A stretch of 64,000 bases of DNA, taken from Siphonodentalium dalli. Taxonomy: Eukaryota > Mollusca > Scaphopoda > Gadilida > Siphonodentaliidae. Shown piece after piece: positions 44,701-52,964 of the stretch. The notes beneath the pieces are model-generated. The model was given only the letters and a program-made list of their open reading frames with translations. It did not search any database and had not been told where the DNA came from. The position numbers were made by a program, and so were the translations under genes. The first letter of the stretch is position 1. Each line of letters opens with the position of its first letter. The stretch lies in contig CP136066.1 of the NCBI GenBank assembly GCA_032622095.1, forward strand, positions 93,393,319-93,457,318, given 5' to 3'.

Positions 44701-47700
44701 AATGTGGGCTGCAGGGTGTGCCGATGGATTCAAATGTGAAATCCAAAATGGCTCCAGGCGCCCGTGTTTTTTTTTTATTTTGGAAGAATTTCACATATTC
44801 CATCTAGAGGTCACACCAAAGAACCATATGAAGTTTGGATGAGGGATGTGGCATGTAGGGTGTGCCAAAGGATTTTAGTCATGAAAAGAGTCAAATCCAA
44901 GATAGCCGCTGGCAGCCATGTTTCTTAACATATTTCAGAATAAAATTGATGGTTCCCATCTAGAGGTCACCTCGAAGATCCATATGAAGTTTTGTGATGA
45001 TCGAATGAGCATGTGTGAATTGCCTTCCCATAATCAACTAGTACAATCTATCAAGGGTGATCAGTTGTATGAAATATAACATTGGGAGATCATTTAATGA
45101 AACAATAATTGCATTGTTTCGAGGAAAGTGTGATGATTTATCAAATCCGTGACACCAGTGAATATTAATTTCTCCGCAGTCCTTCGATTTTGAAAAAAGC
45201 AGGTGCACAGCTTTTGTGCACCTGATTTTGGATCCAGGGGTGAAATTTTGCTTTGGTGCAACTATAATGATACCAGAATGATAACAACCCATACTGTGCT
45301 ATATTTTATTAGTTAATTATTGAGTAAACTTAACAAAGATTGTGGGGGCGCCCAATTTTTTGGGCACTAATTTTAAATTCCAGGCACGCAAGAGAAATTG
45401 TGCGCCTCAAAAAGGACTGCTTCCCCAGTTTGATAATTCCTCAAATCAATCTCGAAATAATGCAGTAAATGTGTATTATATCACAGTTAACCTACCTTCG
45501 TGAACGAGATATTTAGGTGTTTGAGAAATGGACCACACCATGTGACTAGGTGCATAATAACTGCCTCTGTAAGCTGCCGACATCCCTGCAGCTCGACACT
45601 GGATAGCTTGGCGTAGTCGTCAAGCTCACCATGCGACCCTTCTAGATACTGAAATAGTGAAGAGATAAGCATAAAGTGCTGCTGATATACCGATTATTTG
45701 AACAAACCATCAGCTGAATATCTTTAGCAAGATGTATACCTTTTCATTTTACACACAGTTATCAAAGGGCTACCATTTATCAAAGCAAGACAAGTCCATT
45801 CTGTTTTATAATATGACCTTGCAATGCTCATCCTGATTGGTCAATAGTCTGTGTTTCCAATTCTAGAATGGACCACATAAAATGATGTCACCATCTCAAA
45901 CTTTCAGAACCCTCATGATTCTAACAACAGGCTAATGGATTAACCCTTCCATGCCTCGTGCTTCCTGAAATTTTGCGTAAAGCCCGTGCCAATGAATTCT
46001 CTTACAGTAATGCTCTAAGTAATCGACTCCTTAACAACAGCAGAATTATGGGTAACTTTTCAGGATTTAGTCGGAAATATGGCTTGTTGCTTTCCGATGA
46101 ATGGCAACAAGCCATATTTCCGACTAAATCCTGAAAAGTTACCCATAATTCTGCTGTGGTTAAGGAGTCGATTACTTAGGGCATTACTGTATATATGCGA
46201 GTCTCCCATAGGGAACTGCAGTTCTGGTACTGGTTCTGATATTTACAGTCCCATGTGACAATATTATGTGTGGCCAATCGGAATCTTATGAGTTGCAGGT
46301 ACAATGTGTCAAGTATGAAATAAAAAGTGGATAGTAGGCCAAGTAGTAGATGAGACACACAGTGGATATTGTTAAATAAGTTAAAGGTACTCAATCCGAT
46401 TAGAGGGTCCCCATATCATCAATTTACAACAACAACATTTCTTCAAAATATGCTTTAGTTTTCAGAATCAATTAATTACAACAAATAATCCTAACCACTG
46501 TCAATTATGTATAAAATTTTCCAAAACGTGTTATTTATCAACATGTTCAATGAAATATGGCTGTATTATCACTTGAGTGTCACAAAATTTTGCCGCATTA
46601 CCACTTGATTTTAGAGTTATCCATCTTCATCTGCAATTATGTCCAAGACCGTTGGTTTGACGACTTTTTTCCAGGCCACAAATAAGTGCACACCTCGAGA
46701 AATAACAACTTTCATAAATCGATATCTGAGCTTTGATGGGTGGGTTCCTCGACTCGAATCAAATATTTTTTTACCCCAAAGCCAAAGAAAATACTAATTT
46801 TGGAGCGTTAATTTGGATTATGCATCTTTAAATAATTCATTCTGCTAGTCCATTGACTAATTATTCAATTTCAACATAAAAAAAAATTCAAATCAATAAT
46901 TTATTCAAATCAATTCCCTATGGGAGACTCGCATATATGAGAGAATGCACTGGCACAGAATGTTTAATGCTGCACCAACATAGGTCCGGTCATGAACGTG
47001 TTAAACAACATACCCGTTTGGTCTGCGCCTGCTCATCCACAATGAACACTCGATCTGTTATCTTATAGCAGTAAGACAGGTTCAAATGCTGAAGATTCTC
47101 AACGTTCTCCAGAACAACCTGTAAAACAAATCATGATGAGTAGCCTTAAAAGAGAGGTAAAGTGGCAACATTTGAATGGGGAATTAAGTGTTAATTTTTT
47201 TGAAAAGATTGATCAAACCTTACAAAATTATCTTTTTGGTAAGTTTGAAGACTTATCTAGTGACAAGCGAAGCAGAATTTTGATTTTCATCCCAGGTTGG
47301 ATATTATTGGATATTGTTAAAAAGTAGGTCGCCAACTCGCCATTGTTTATCATTGTTTATAATATTTCCATCAAATGTCACAAAACAAAACATAAAATGA
47401 AAAATCTGCTTTGAGTTGTGACTAGATACATGCTCAAACATTCCAACAAGACATGAAGTATTATTCTACAGTTTGTAAATATAGAGTAATCTTGTTTAGA
47501 AAATTAACACTGAATTCCCCATTCAAATGTTGCCACTTTACCTCCCTCTTAACCCCTTAAAACTGGTTGGCCGGAAAACAGGCCAACGAACAAATGGCTA
47601 TAACCCGATGTTTTAGAAATAGTTTCGGGAGTCCAGGTTTAATCCATGCTATGTCCACGTGGGAATTAGCCCTGATTCAATAACAAAGAAAGCTTGTGCA

Positions 47701-50700
47701 TAAATGAAATCCACACGGAGATAAAAAGAGATCAATTAGGCTTCAAGCACATGCAACAATTGCGTGCTAGAGACATCATGACCTGGATGTCAACACTGTA
47801 CGGTAAGCCATGAAGGAACTGTGTGAATTACGTAAGGCGACATAAATTCTGAGTTTGTGGGCTCAGTTAAATACAAAGCCATTGCCTCATCCTATTTTGT
47901 TAGGTCTGAAAACTGGTACTTAAGTTTTACATACCAATTAATTATCAGAACATGATTATCGTTTATTTGTATATACATGTACAATAAATGAAAGTGTCAA
48001 TTACACTGTAGCTCAACTTGGAAAGTGAATAATTTCATGTGTTACAGTTAATGGAGCGATTAGGAATGCGGAAAGTTGAAATGTAAGTAATACTAGATTA
48101 TCAACATGAAGAGATATATATATAAAGTAAAATCCAAGATGGTTGCTGGTGGCTATGTTTTCCAATAAAATTCAAAAACATTTGATAGCTTCCATCTAGT
48201 AGATCAATATCAAGATTAATATGAAGTTTGGTGATGATCGGATGAGGGAAGTGGATTGTAACATCCACGACAAATTTCATGATGATCAGACGAAAACTCT
48301 GGTTTGAAGCCCGTGCTAATGGATTGAATTTTGAAATCCAAGATGGCCACTGGCAACCATGTTTTTTGCCGAATTATGCCAAAATGTCTCGTTCCCATCT
48401 AAATATCAAAGTTAACATCCATGACAAATTTCATGATGATCCGACCAAAGGTACGACCTGTAGCCTGTGTCAAAGGATTTAGTCATACAAAGAGTAAAAT
48501 CCAAGATGGCTGCCGGTGGCCATGAGTTCACTGCTAAATATCCTACATACACATAATGAAATGCATATATGTATTTCAATAAACAGAAAATCATTGAAAT
48601 TTATGCTTGGAGTATGTAATTTACTACGTTTGCACCCTTTTCTCGAACTTGAGCCCCACACATATATACATTTCGGATTAGGATATGGTTATGCGCCTGT
48701 TTGTCTGATTAGGTTATGGTTAGGACTCTGGTTGTCTGATTAGGGTATGGTTAGGAGACTGGATATCTCATTAATTTATGGATATGAGCCTGGTTGCCGG
48801 CTTAGGTTATGGCTATGTGCCTGGTTGTCGGATTAGGATATGGTTATGAGCCCGGATGTCAGGTTAGGTTATGGTTATGAGTCTGGTTGTCACCTTATGG
48901 TATGGTTGTTATGAGTCTGGTTATCAGAATAGGTTATGGATATGAGTCTGGATGTCTTATTGGGTTATGAGCCTGGATGTCAGATTAGGTTAAGCTTATG
49001 AGCCTGGTTGTTGGATTACCGGTAGTAACTTTATGGTTATGAGCCTGGTTGTCGGGCGCTTTTGGGCAAAACAATTATTCATTTTCCTCTAATTTTTTGC
49101 AATAAAACTACCCATTCTGACAATTTTATCGGTCGGCATCCATTCAAACTTCACAATGTCTCAACTTAATTATATATGTAACAATATTTCTAAAATATTA
49201 CCTGACATACATGATTAAACTAAACAAATAATACAGTGATACCGCCAAAGCCCACATCTGGGCTTCCAGCACTCTTACGTAGGGTCCAAATATGGGCTTC
49301 CAGCACTGGACCAGTTAAGGCCGACTGACCTCAAAACTAGAATGCACTCAGAGAGATGCCAACGTGCGCAAAAATGTAATAAACAATAATTTAAAAAATA
49401 ATTTCACTGTATTTTACTTAATTTATTTTATTTAATTTAATGTTAGCAAAAAAAGACAATTACCATTTCTCATTTCATCACAGATAAAAGGCAAATTACT
49501 ATATTAATCATTTAAGTAATTAAAACCAATTCCATGTTGCCGAAAGGATGAGACTTTAATATCGATTACATTTTTTTAGCGGCATATTTTCATTTTCCGA
49601 TAGTCAAAGTTGACCAAAGGAGCAATTATAAGAAATAATTAATACTATTTGTGTAAATATTGATAGCAGCCAATATGCAACAATAAATATCAATAATTAA
49701 TCAATAATTAATCAATAACGATCATTTTATGTAATAATAAACTCTTCAAACGGTGTTTGTGTCAACAAATGCGTTTTGTTTTGTATTACGTCATTCGTCG
49801 TATTTGACCCGGAACTCGGCTGAAGGTTAGGCTATTCAGCCTATTGCGTCGAATTACGAAATGGCGTTTTGAATGTCTCTCTTTTCCCGCACGATCAAAA
49901 GAGGTCTTCACACGAACCAAAAATGATAAAACTTCCCAATTATAAGTAAAAATACCCAAATGAAGGAGTCTATGTAGGTCCCGAAGAAGTCTATAGACTC
50001 TTTGATGTAGAGTTCTGATGGAGAAAATGTAGGTCGATCTATTTTTGTCATAACTCTAGACGTATTTTGACCTGGGAGAAAAAATCGAAATCGAGGCTCA
50101 CAACGAGCATGCCAGTTTTAAATATAGAAACAGGGAATCCGACAAATGGCGATATCGGCGACAAACAAATAATCGAAAACAACACATACAATAAACATAG
50201 CAAAAACGCGGCACAGTAAAATGTCAGAACGCCACGAGGTTTTACGTCGTTTCTGTGACATCATGGAGTGAAACGGAGTAGGGTGACACCAACGTACGAA
50301 TTTGTCTGATCGCCATACTGTTGCGCGAGCGCACGTAATGACTCGTTCCCATCAACATGTCAATATTAATTTCCACGACAAATTTCATAATGATCAGGCG
50401 AACACTCTGCCCTGTAGCCCGTGCTAATTGATTGAAATTTAAAATACAAGATGGCCACTGGTGGCCATGTTTTTTTGCCGAATGACCCCAAAATGACTCG
50501 TTTCACATCTACATATCAAAGTCAATAACTGGTGCAGCATTAAATATCCTGTGCCAGCAGTGCATTCTCTTATATATACGAGTTTCACACATGGAGCCTC
50601 GCATATATAACAGAATGCACTGACCTACAAGGTCAAGGTAAATATTGTTAGGCCAATGTATTCTCTTATATATGCGAGACACCCTGTGGGAGACTTGCAA

Positions 50701-52562
50701 ATATAAGAGAATGCATTGGCACAGGGTTTTCACAAATTATCAGGAAGCTCCAGTTATGGAAGGGTTAATTACTAGTGACTCACTTGAACAAATGAATCTG
50801 TTATACAGTAACAGCTTTCAAAGCTGATGGCAGTAAGATTTCTTAAGTATCGGGAACACAAGGCAAATGGTCGTTCTTGTTCAGTTATCTCCAAGTAAGT
50901 GACGTGACTGCATCTAAAAAACAAATATATATAGCAAAACCGCTATGCGAGTTTAAGCATAAAATATTAAATGTATATCCTAACAGAAGCACTCAGAGCA
51001 TCCAAGTCTGACTTTGCTATATTCCTCAAGTATTTATAGTAACAATTCCGAGTTGATGGCTAATAGCCAAAAGTCTATCTGAAAATCGATATAATTTTTT
51101 TACTTTATAGCTGTGATATTATCAGCAGGCCTAGAGGGGACACTAACAATGACTCCAAATACAAAGACACATCCCAAAATATTAAATCTCTTTTGTTTTT
51201 CGTTGTTATTTGGCACAAAAATGATATACAGATTAGCAATTCACAAACATTTTCGCTGGTCAAAAATACAAATTGGCAGTTCGGGCTACTGGACACAAGT
51301 TACCACAATCATCTCATCCTTAATATTTGCAAAGGGTGCGAGTGTTAAAAGTGGTTAGTCAGGGTTTCCACTACTATGACCGGCAGGCCATGAAGCGGCC
51401 TCATTCCCCTCCCCTACCATGACCCATAATTTGCCACAAAATGGCCACATATTGAGCCCAATCCCCTTTTTCCACAGGAAGGGCAACCACTGACATTGAC
51501 GATTAACAGGTCACAAGGGATTGTGCACTTGATGCCTGAATAGCACATGCCACGTGGACAGTTGTCTACACAGTCCTTGGTAACCCTTTGTCAACAAAAG
51601 TCAAACCAATCAGTAACATCAAAGAGATTGTGCTGTCAAAGAAAATTGCCCACACACTCGGTTCCATGTATATGTCTTCCTATATCGTGGTTTAGCATTG
51701 TTGACCCGCTCAGTTAAAATCCCCAAAAATTTTGACAGTAAACCGGTTTATTCCGTAGAAAATATTATATTTGTTCTGAACTCCTCAAGAGTTATCAACT
51801 GCAGGTGGTAATGTAATGTAAAAAATATATATTATTAGAATTTTTACATAAATACGAACTCATTTGACCTCGCAAATTTAGTTTGAATTAAATTTAAAAA
51901 AAAACTAAAATTACCCGTATTTACGCAGCATATCCTATGCGCAACTTAACATGAAAGTTACATTATAATACATCATTATGACCATGAGATGTCACTCTTT
52001 CCTATTTATATTGCACCATGTATTTGTAGGGTCAAATCGATTAAAAGTGACAAAAAATCCTGCTATTGGATCTGGGTGTAAAGTCTGCTGTAGAAAGATA
52101 TGCACACCATACTTTGACGTAAAACAGCATTATCTCAACCGAATTTACTAGCTGGTTTACGTCGAAGGAAACTTGGTCTAATATTATTGGAATAAATAAA
52201 CACTTAAGCAATATACTGTTACATATACATTCAAAGTATTCGTACCTCCTAAGCGCCAGGTTTATCCCAGTAATTGTCAGGAGATTACAATTTTTTATTT
52301 TCAACTTCTTGATGCTTGGCGAAATCAAAGCCAAAAAGAGTTCATCGTTCAACTTCTGAGGATACATTTGAATGAAAATGTCGAGGATTCCGTCTGTCAC
52401 TGCTGAGTAGCATCCTGTTTTCAGCTGCTCTATGATGTATGCAGCTTTATCTTCATTGGAGTCCTCTGTGAGGTCCAATAGACTCTGCACACATGTTAGT
52501 TGAGCTATTTTCTTCAATGATAACATTATGTTCAAAGGAATAGTACCATGTCACACCATAGC
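29550..52562 (-). CDS. Large leucine-rich-repeat protein with acidic repeat insert (11 exons, 950 codons)
   Basis: Exons, high to low: 52526-52246 (coding part), 50913-50784, 47118-47014, 45648-45496, 44195-43898, 41726-40656, 39621-39491, 36863-36590, 34636-34523, 33183-33092, 29753-29550. Every junction is GT-AG and the phases agree, giving 2,853 nt with a single TAA at the end. Order of parts: helical N-terminus; Cys-type LRRs (LTAISFESCYCITDSF, LQHLNLSYCYKITDRVF); an acidic Ser/Asp/Glu-rich insert across exons 5-6; LRRs again (LRELDIQDCKNLTSSGV, LRELDLSWCEDISQESL, LEVLDISWN); an acidic stretch, and a last LRR (LRTLDLSYCDLINDSHL). Such repeats are known from FBXL and AMN1 proteins, and ZYG11/ZER1 are also possible relatives. 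I see no clear F-box and no signal peptide. A role as a substrate adaptor or scaffold is inference from the repeats. Confidence 0.88.
29905..30010. mobile_element. Partial family C element
   Basis: Matches only the left part (TACTAAATGGATTCTCCCAT to GTTCAGGTAATAAAAGCAGA). Confidence 0.65.
30011..30610. repeat. Tandem repeat, about 180-bp units
   Basis: At least three units with TCGAAAAAGGGGGATAA, GTACTAAATATCTGTGCCAA and AAGCTCGGACAAA. They lie in the last intron of the LRR gene. Confidence 0.75.
31107..31143. mobile_element. Terminal fragment of family A
   Basis: GTGGTTAAGGAGTCGATTAT through GTGCATTACTG followed by TA; only one tip of the element remains. Confidence 0.65.
31215..31718. mobile_element. 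Family E-like element with different tips
   Basis: The body matches family E (CAGAATGAGGTCCCCAGAGG), but the tips are CAAGTCTGAGTTTAGTGTG inverted instead of CAAGCCTTGAAATAG. Flanks AACACTAT and AACCCCAT agree at 6 of 8 bases, a decayed 8-bp duplication. Confidence 0.72.
31720..32030. other. Unassigned intron sequence
   Basis: Nothing recognised. Confidence 0.35.
32031..32565. repeat. Tandem repeat, about 150-190-bp units
   Basis: Units share TGACCTTGACC, ATCGCGACACACCGTCA-like and TTTCAACAGAATCCAATAAAG phrases. Confidence 0.7.
32566..33010. repeat. Tandem repeat, about 150-bp units
   Basis: Units share ACTTGACCTGTATTTT, GAAAATTGGC and AAAGTTATCA, as at 43390-43850 and 52600-52790. Confidence 0.7.
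33092..33183 (-). CDS. LRR gene exon 10
   Basis: 92 nt, acceptor TTACTTCAG, donor GTGAGT. It encodes a basic helix (KWRKCQALLRFKYHERKVF) and ends QDLDDESDE. A family A palindrome starts only 21 bp upstream of the acceptor, inside the zone where a branch point is expected. Confidence 0.85.
33205..33417. mobile_element. Family A foldback element beside exon 10
   Basis: Full palindrome with TA at both sides, starting 21 bp upstream of the exon 10 acceptor on the - strand. Confidence 0.9.
33420..33840. mobile_element. Family E element, degraded
   Basis: Starts CAAGCCTTGAAATTGTGTC directly after a family A copy and ends near GCACACCTATCCAGCCTT. No clean 8-bp duplication remains. Confidence 0.75.
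34002..34201. mobile_element. Family A foldback element
   Basis: Starts CAGTAATGCCCTAAATAACC and ends GCGCATTAATG, with TA on both sides. Confidence 0.88.
34203..34505. repeat. Dispersed repeat family H, shorter copy
   Basis: Collinear with 14518-15045 but missing its middle. It directly abuts a family A copy on one side and exon 9 (17 bp) on the other. Confidence 0.78.
34523..34636 (-). CDS. LRR gene exon 9
   Basis: 114 nt, acceptor AATTACAG, donor GTTAGT. It encodes DLTDRSVSMILTSCMELREL followed by NLAGVKSLNSAPFLPLIS. A family H repeat ends about 17 bp past the donor. Confidence 0.87.
34729..35230. mobile_element. PIF/Harbinger-like MITE
   Basis: Ends GTGTCTGCGCACACGGTCCC and, inverted, GTGTCGGCGCACATGATCCC, with TAA on both sides (34726-34728, 35231-35233). 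A 3-bp TWA duplication is typical of PIF/Harbinger. An internal copy of the tip starts at about 35153, so the right 80 bp form a palindrome. Confidence 0.72.
35234..36110. other. Unassigned intron sequence
   Basis: A TATCGGCCGATAT stretch near 35895 resembles the ends of some hAT elements, but no partner was found. Confidence 0.35.
36111..36162. repeat. Small palindrome
   Basis: Arms CATACAGTCTGAGTTAATT with a 10-bp loop; origin unknown. Confidence 0.75.
36590..36863 (-). CDS. LRR gene exon 8
   Basis: 274 nt, acceptor CACTTACAG, donor GTAGGT. It holds three LRRs: LRELDLSWCEDISQESL, LSHLILTNSDSITDEGVQII and LEVLDISWN. This is the clearest FBXL/AMN1-like block of the protein. Confidence 0.9.
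36913..37361. mobile_element. Family B element with AT-rich expansion
   Basis: Starts CCCTTTCATAAAGGGAGCTG and ends GTCATGAAAGGG then TTAA. After one palindrome (about 36962-37030) come about 300 bp of TTTTTTCTTACATTCTTTAA-type units, a longer form of the spacer in the 19384-19810 copy. Confidence 0.82.
37365..37568. mobile_element. Family C element, reversed
   Basis: Shares its left TTAA region with the preceding B element and ends TTTTATAGAAAGGG then TTAA. The foldback centre is GTTTAACAAACGACC. Confidence 0.75.
37640..37890. repeat. GATG-rich minisatellite
   Basis: Imperfect ATGGATGGATG runs, the purest being about 37816-37840. Confidence 0.8.
38093..38512. mobile_element. Family D element
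   Basis: Starts AGGTACTCAATCCGATCAGA after TTAA (38089-38092). The right end is cut short at AAATAGTACCT before TTAA. Confidence 0.82.
38793..39030. mobile_element. Family C element
   Basis: Starts CCCTTTCTATACTAAATGG and ends ATGAGTATTTAGTATAGGAA. It lies in the intron between exons 8 and 7. Confidence 0.8.
39491..39621 (-). CDS. LRR gene exon 7
   Basis: 131 nt, acceptor TTATTTTTAG, donor GTAAGT. It reads VTFIGDAGVLPFTELSLVHS and then LTLAEIYITDLTISHISRLH. Phase enters with two bases and leaves at zero, matching exons 6 and 8. Confidence 0.85.
39625..40650. other. Intron between exons 7 and 6
   Basis: 39683-39780 resembles 4655-4745 (GTTAAGTTTCACGGATT, CAAAATACGGAAGACCA). The rest is unassigned. 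Confidence 0.45.
40656..41726 (-). CDS. LRR gene exon 6, long acidic exon with 14-residue repeats
   Basis: 1,071 nt, acceptor GATTCCAG, donor GTAAGT. The N-terminal part is disordered-looking, with five tandem units of mostly 14 residues (DDKELPQQSVISIP, DDKELTEESLINAL and relatives) coded at about 41343-41575. The unit is 42 bp, with one 48-bp copy. A basic patch (RFKRKNRFLKSHKK) follows, then LRRs resume with LQSLHMSWSHLQ and LRELDIQDCKNLTSSGV. A foldback element begins 42 bp upstream of the acceptor. Confidence 0.88.
41768..42172. mobile_element. Foldback element, possibly family I
   Basis: Left end TTAA then GAGGGAGGTCAAGTGACC. Arms 41833-41905 and 42045-42120 pair well (CTTCTGAGTGTGACTTGATG); the outer right end is unclear. 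It begins 42 bp before the exon 6 acceptor. Confidence 0.6.
42173..42730. other. Unassigned intron sequence
   Basis: Nothing recognised. Confidence 0.35.
42735..43040. mobile_element. Truncated family E element
   Basis: Body motifs AATTCACCCTCTGGGGACCT and CAGAATGAGGTCCCCAGAGG remain; both tips are gone. A further fragment lies at 44338-44395. Confidence 0.7.
43390..43850. repeat. Tandem repeat, about 150-bp units
   Basis: Three units with AATTGGC, AACTTGACCTGTATTTTGTG and TTCCATTCAGTTCAGA. Confidence 0.75.
43898..44195 (-). CDS. LRR gene exon 5, start of acidic insert
   Basis: 298 nt, acceptor GCCATTTCAG, donor GTGAGT. After ICAIALLRLSGLSPQYIYDM the sequence becomes polar and acidic (DDSSSESEELSDMEPLKNEM), with a likely short coiled coil in KNEMKLFEKELCSLQ. 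It ends one base into a codon. Confidence 0.85.
44545..45015. repeat. Dispersed copy of the 58.9-kb satellite family
   Basis: Begins after GTGTCAATGACACTGTAGCTC. It has TCCAAAATGGCTCCAGGCG and TCCAAGATAGCCGCTGGC, decayed forms of the satellite monomer, in about three units. Confidence 0.65.
45016..45490. other. Unassigned intron sequence
   Basis: A short hairpin GGTGCACAGCTTTTGTGCACC lies near 45200-45222. No exon was found. Confidence 0.4.
45496..45648 (-). CDS. LRR gene exon 4
   Basis: 153 nt, acceptor CTATTTCAG, donor GTAGGT, phase 0. It encodes YLEGSHGELDDYAKLSSVEL, then QGCRQLTEAVIMHL and LKHLNISFTK, one full LRR and the start of the next. Confidence 0.88.
46005..46189. mobile_element. 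Family A element nested in family B
   Basis: TA at 46003-46004 and 46190-46191. Removing it with one TA restores CTCTTATATATGCGAG, the standard family B palindrome. Confidence 0.93.
46385..46827. mobile_element. Family D element nested in the family B interior
   Basis: Ends AGGTACTCAATCCGATTAGA and GGATTATGCATCT, with TTAA at 46381-46384 and 46828-46831. Confidence 0.9.
47014..47118 (-). CDS. LRR gene exon 3
   Basis: 105 nt between GTTTTACAG and GTATGT, phase 0 at both ends. It encodes LQHLNLSYCYKITDRVF and then DEQAQTKR. It is the most tightly hemmed exon: a family B end lies 13 bp past the donor and a family I element starts 31 bp before the acceptor. Confidence 0.88.
47150..47548. mobile_element. 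Family I MITE (TTAA, GAGGGAGGTAAAGTGG ends)
   Basis: Inverted arms of about 50 bp (GTAAAGTGGCAACATTTGAA), TTAA at 47146-47149 and 47549-47552. It starts 31 bp before the exon 3 acceptor. Confidence 0.87.
47995..48535. repeat. Dispersed copy of the 58.9-kb satellite family
   Basis: About three decayed monomers, with ATCCAAGATGGCCACTGG, ATCCAAGATGGCTGCCGG and TTTCATGATGATC. A further copy lies at 50330-50520. Confidence 0.7.
48665..49060 (+). repeat. Minisatellite, about 33-bp unit, roughly 11 copies
   Basis: Unit close to GGTTATGGTTATGAGCCTGG plus TTGTCGGATTA, strongly diverged between copies. Confidence 0.85.
49061..50329. other. Unassigned intron sequence
   Basis: A direct pair GGGCTTCCAGCACT at about 49260 and 49294, and ATCAATAATTA repeats near 49685-49720. 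No exon was found. Confidence 0.4.
50524..50764. mobile_element. Family B element, reversed, next to exon 2
   Basis: Starts AACTGGTGCAGCATTAAATA and ends AGTTATGGAAGGG before TTAA (50765-50768). Two palindromes lie inside. It ends 19 bp from exon 2. Confidence 0.85.
50784..50913 (-). CDS. LRR gene exon 2
   Basis: Acceptor TTTTTTAG, donor GTGAGT, 130 nt. It reads CSHVTYLEITEQERPFALC followed by LRNLTAISFESCYCITDSF, a canonical Cys-type LRR. The TTAA target site of a family B element lies 15 bp beyond the donor. Confidence 0.88.
50915..52245. other. Intron between exons 2 and 1
   Basis: No mobile element or exon was recognised in this 1.3-kb stretch, unusual for this gene. Confidence 0.45.
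52246..52526 (-). CDS. LRR gene exon 1 (first coding)
   Basis: Starts MLSLKKIAQLTCVQSLLDL. It then carries two predicted helices (DKAAYIIEQLKTG, DGILDIFIQMYP) and a first LRR-like strand (IKKLKIKNCNLLTITGINLA). Donor GTACGA; the exon ends two bases into an Arg codon. Confidence 0.83.
52527..52562 (-). other. 5' UTR piece with splice acceptor and a two-codon uORF
   Basis: On the - strand a good acceptor (TTTTTTCAG) ends at 52563, implying a non-coding exon further upstream. The 36 bases after it hold ATG GTG TGA (52559-52551), in frame with the main ATG at 52526 but stopped before it. This in-frame TGA fixes 52526 as the first usable ATG of the coding exon. The main ATG has A at -3. Confidence 0.5.
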
Positions 52563-52599
52563 CTGAAAAAATTAAGATTTCTATTTTAATATCAGTAAT

Positions 52600-52790
52600 C
52601 CATACACAAAATTTTAAAACAAACAGTAACTCTAACTGAAGCTATCACACAGAAACGACAATAATCATCAAATTATAAGTAATCTAGGACCATAACTCCG
52701 GTAAAAAAATGCGGACGGAGCCAACTTGAACCGTATTTTCATATGAGTAATACATATACAAAATTTTAAAACAAACAGTACAGTACCTTC
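52600..52790. repeat. Fragment of the 150-bp tandem family
   Basis: AAAATTTTAAAACAAACAGTA occurs twice about 145 bp apart; related to 30880-30970 and 43430-43540. Confidence 0.65.
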
Positions 52791-52964
52791 AGACAGTGGG
52801 GTACATTCGGACAGCCCCAGTTATCCAGGAAAATGCAACTCCCTGCAGAAGGCTTCTGTAGGATTATTATTGCATTTGTGGATGAGGATGTCGTTAAAAG
52901 CCGATTGATGTATTTAAAACAAGGATATTACTCTAACAAGTAAAATCATGAAGTTAAAATATAT

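Larger units (their letters stand above)
45944..47000. mobile_element. Family B element with nested A and D copies
   Basis: TTAA at 45940-45943 then CCCTTCCATGCCTCG; the right end GTCATGAACGTG is followed by TTAA (47001-47004). Inside are a family A copy (46005-46189) and a family D copy (46385-46827). The B end lies 13 bp from exon 3. Confidence 0.82.

Noticed and set aside
52527-52535. An LRR-protein start at 52535
   Set aside because: That codon is TTG; the first ATG in frame after the upstream TGA is at 52526.
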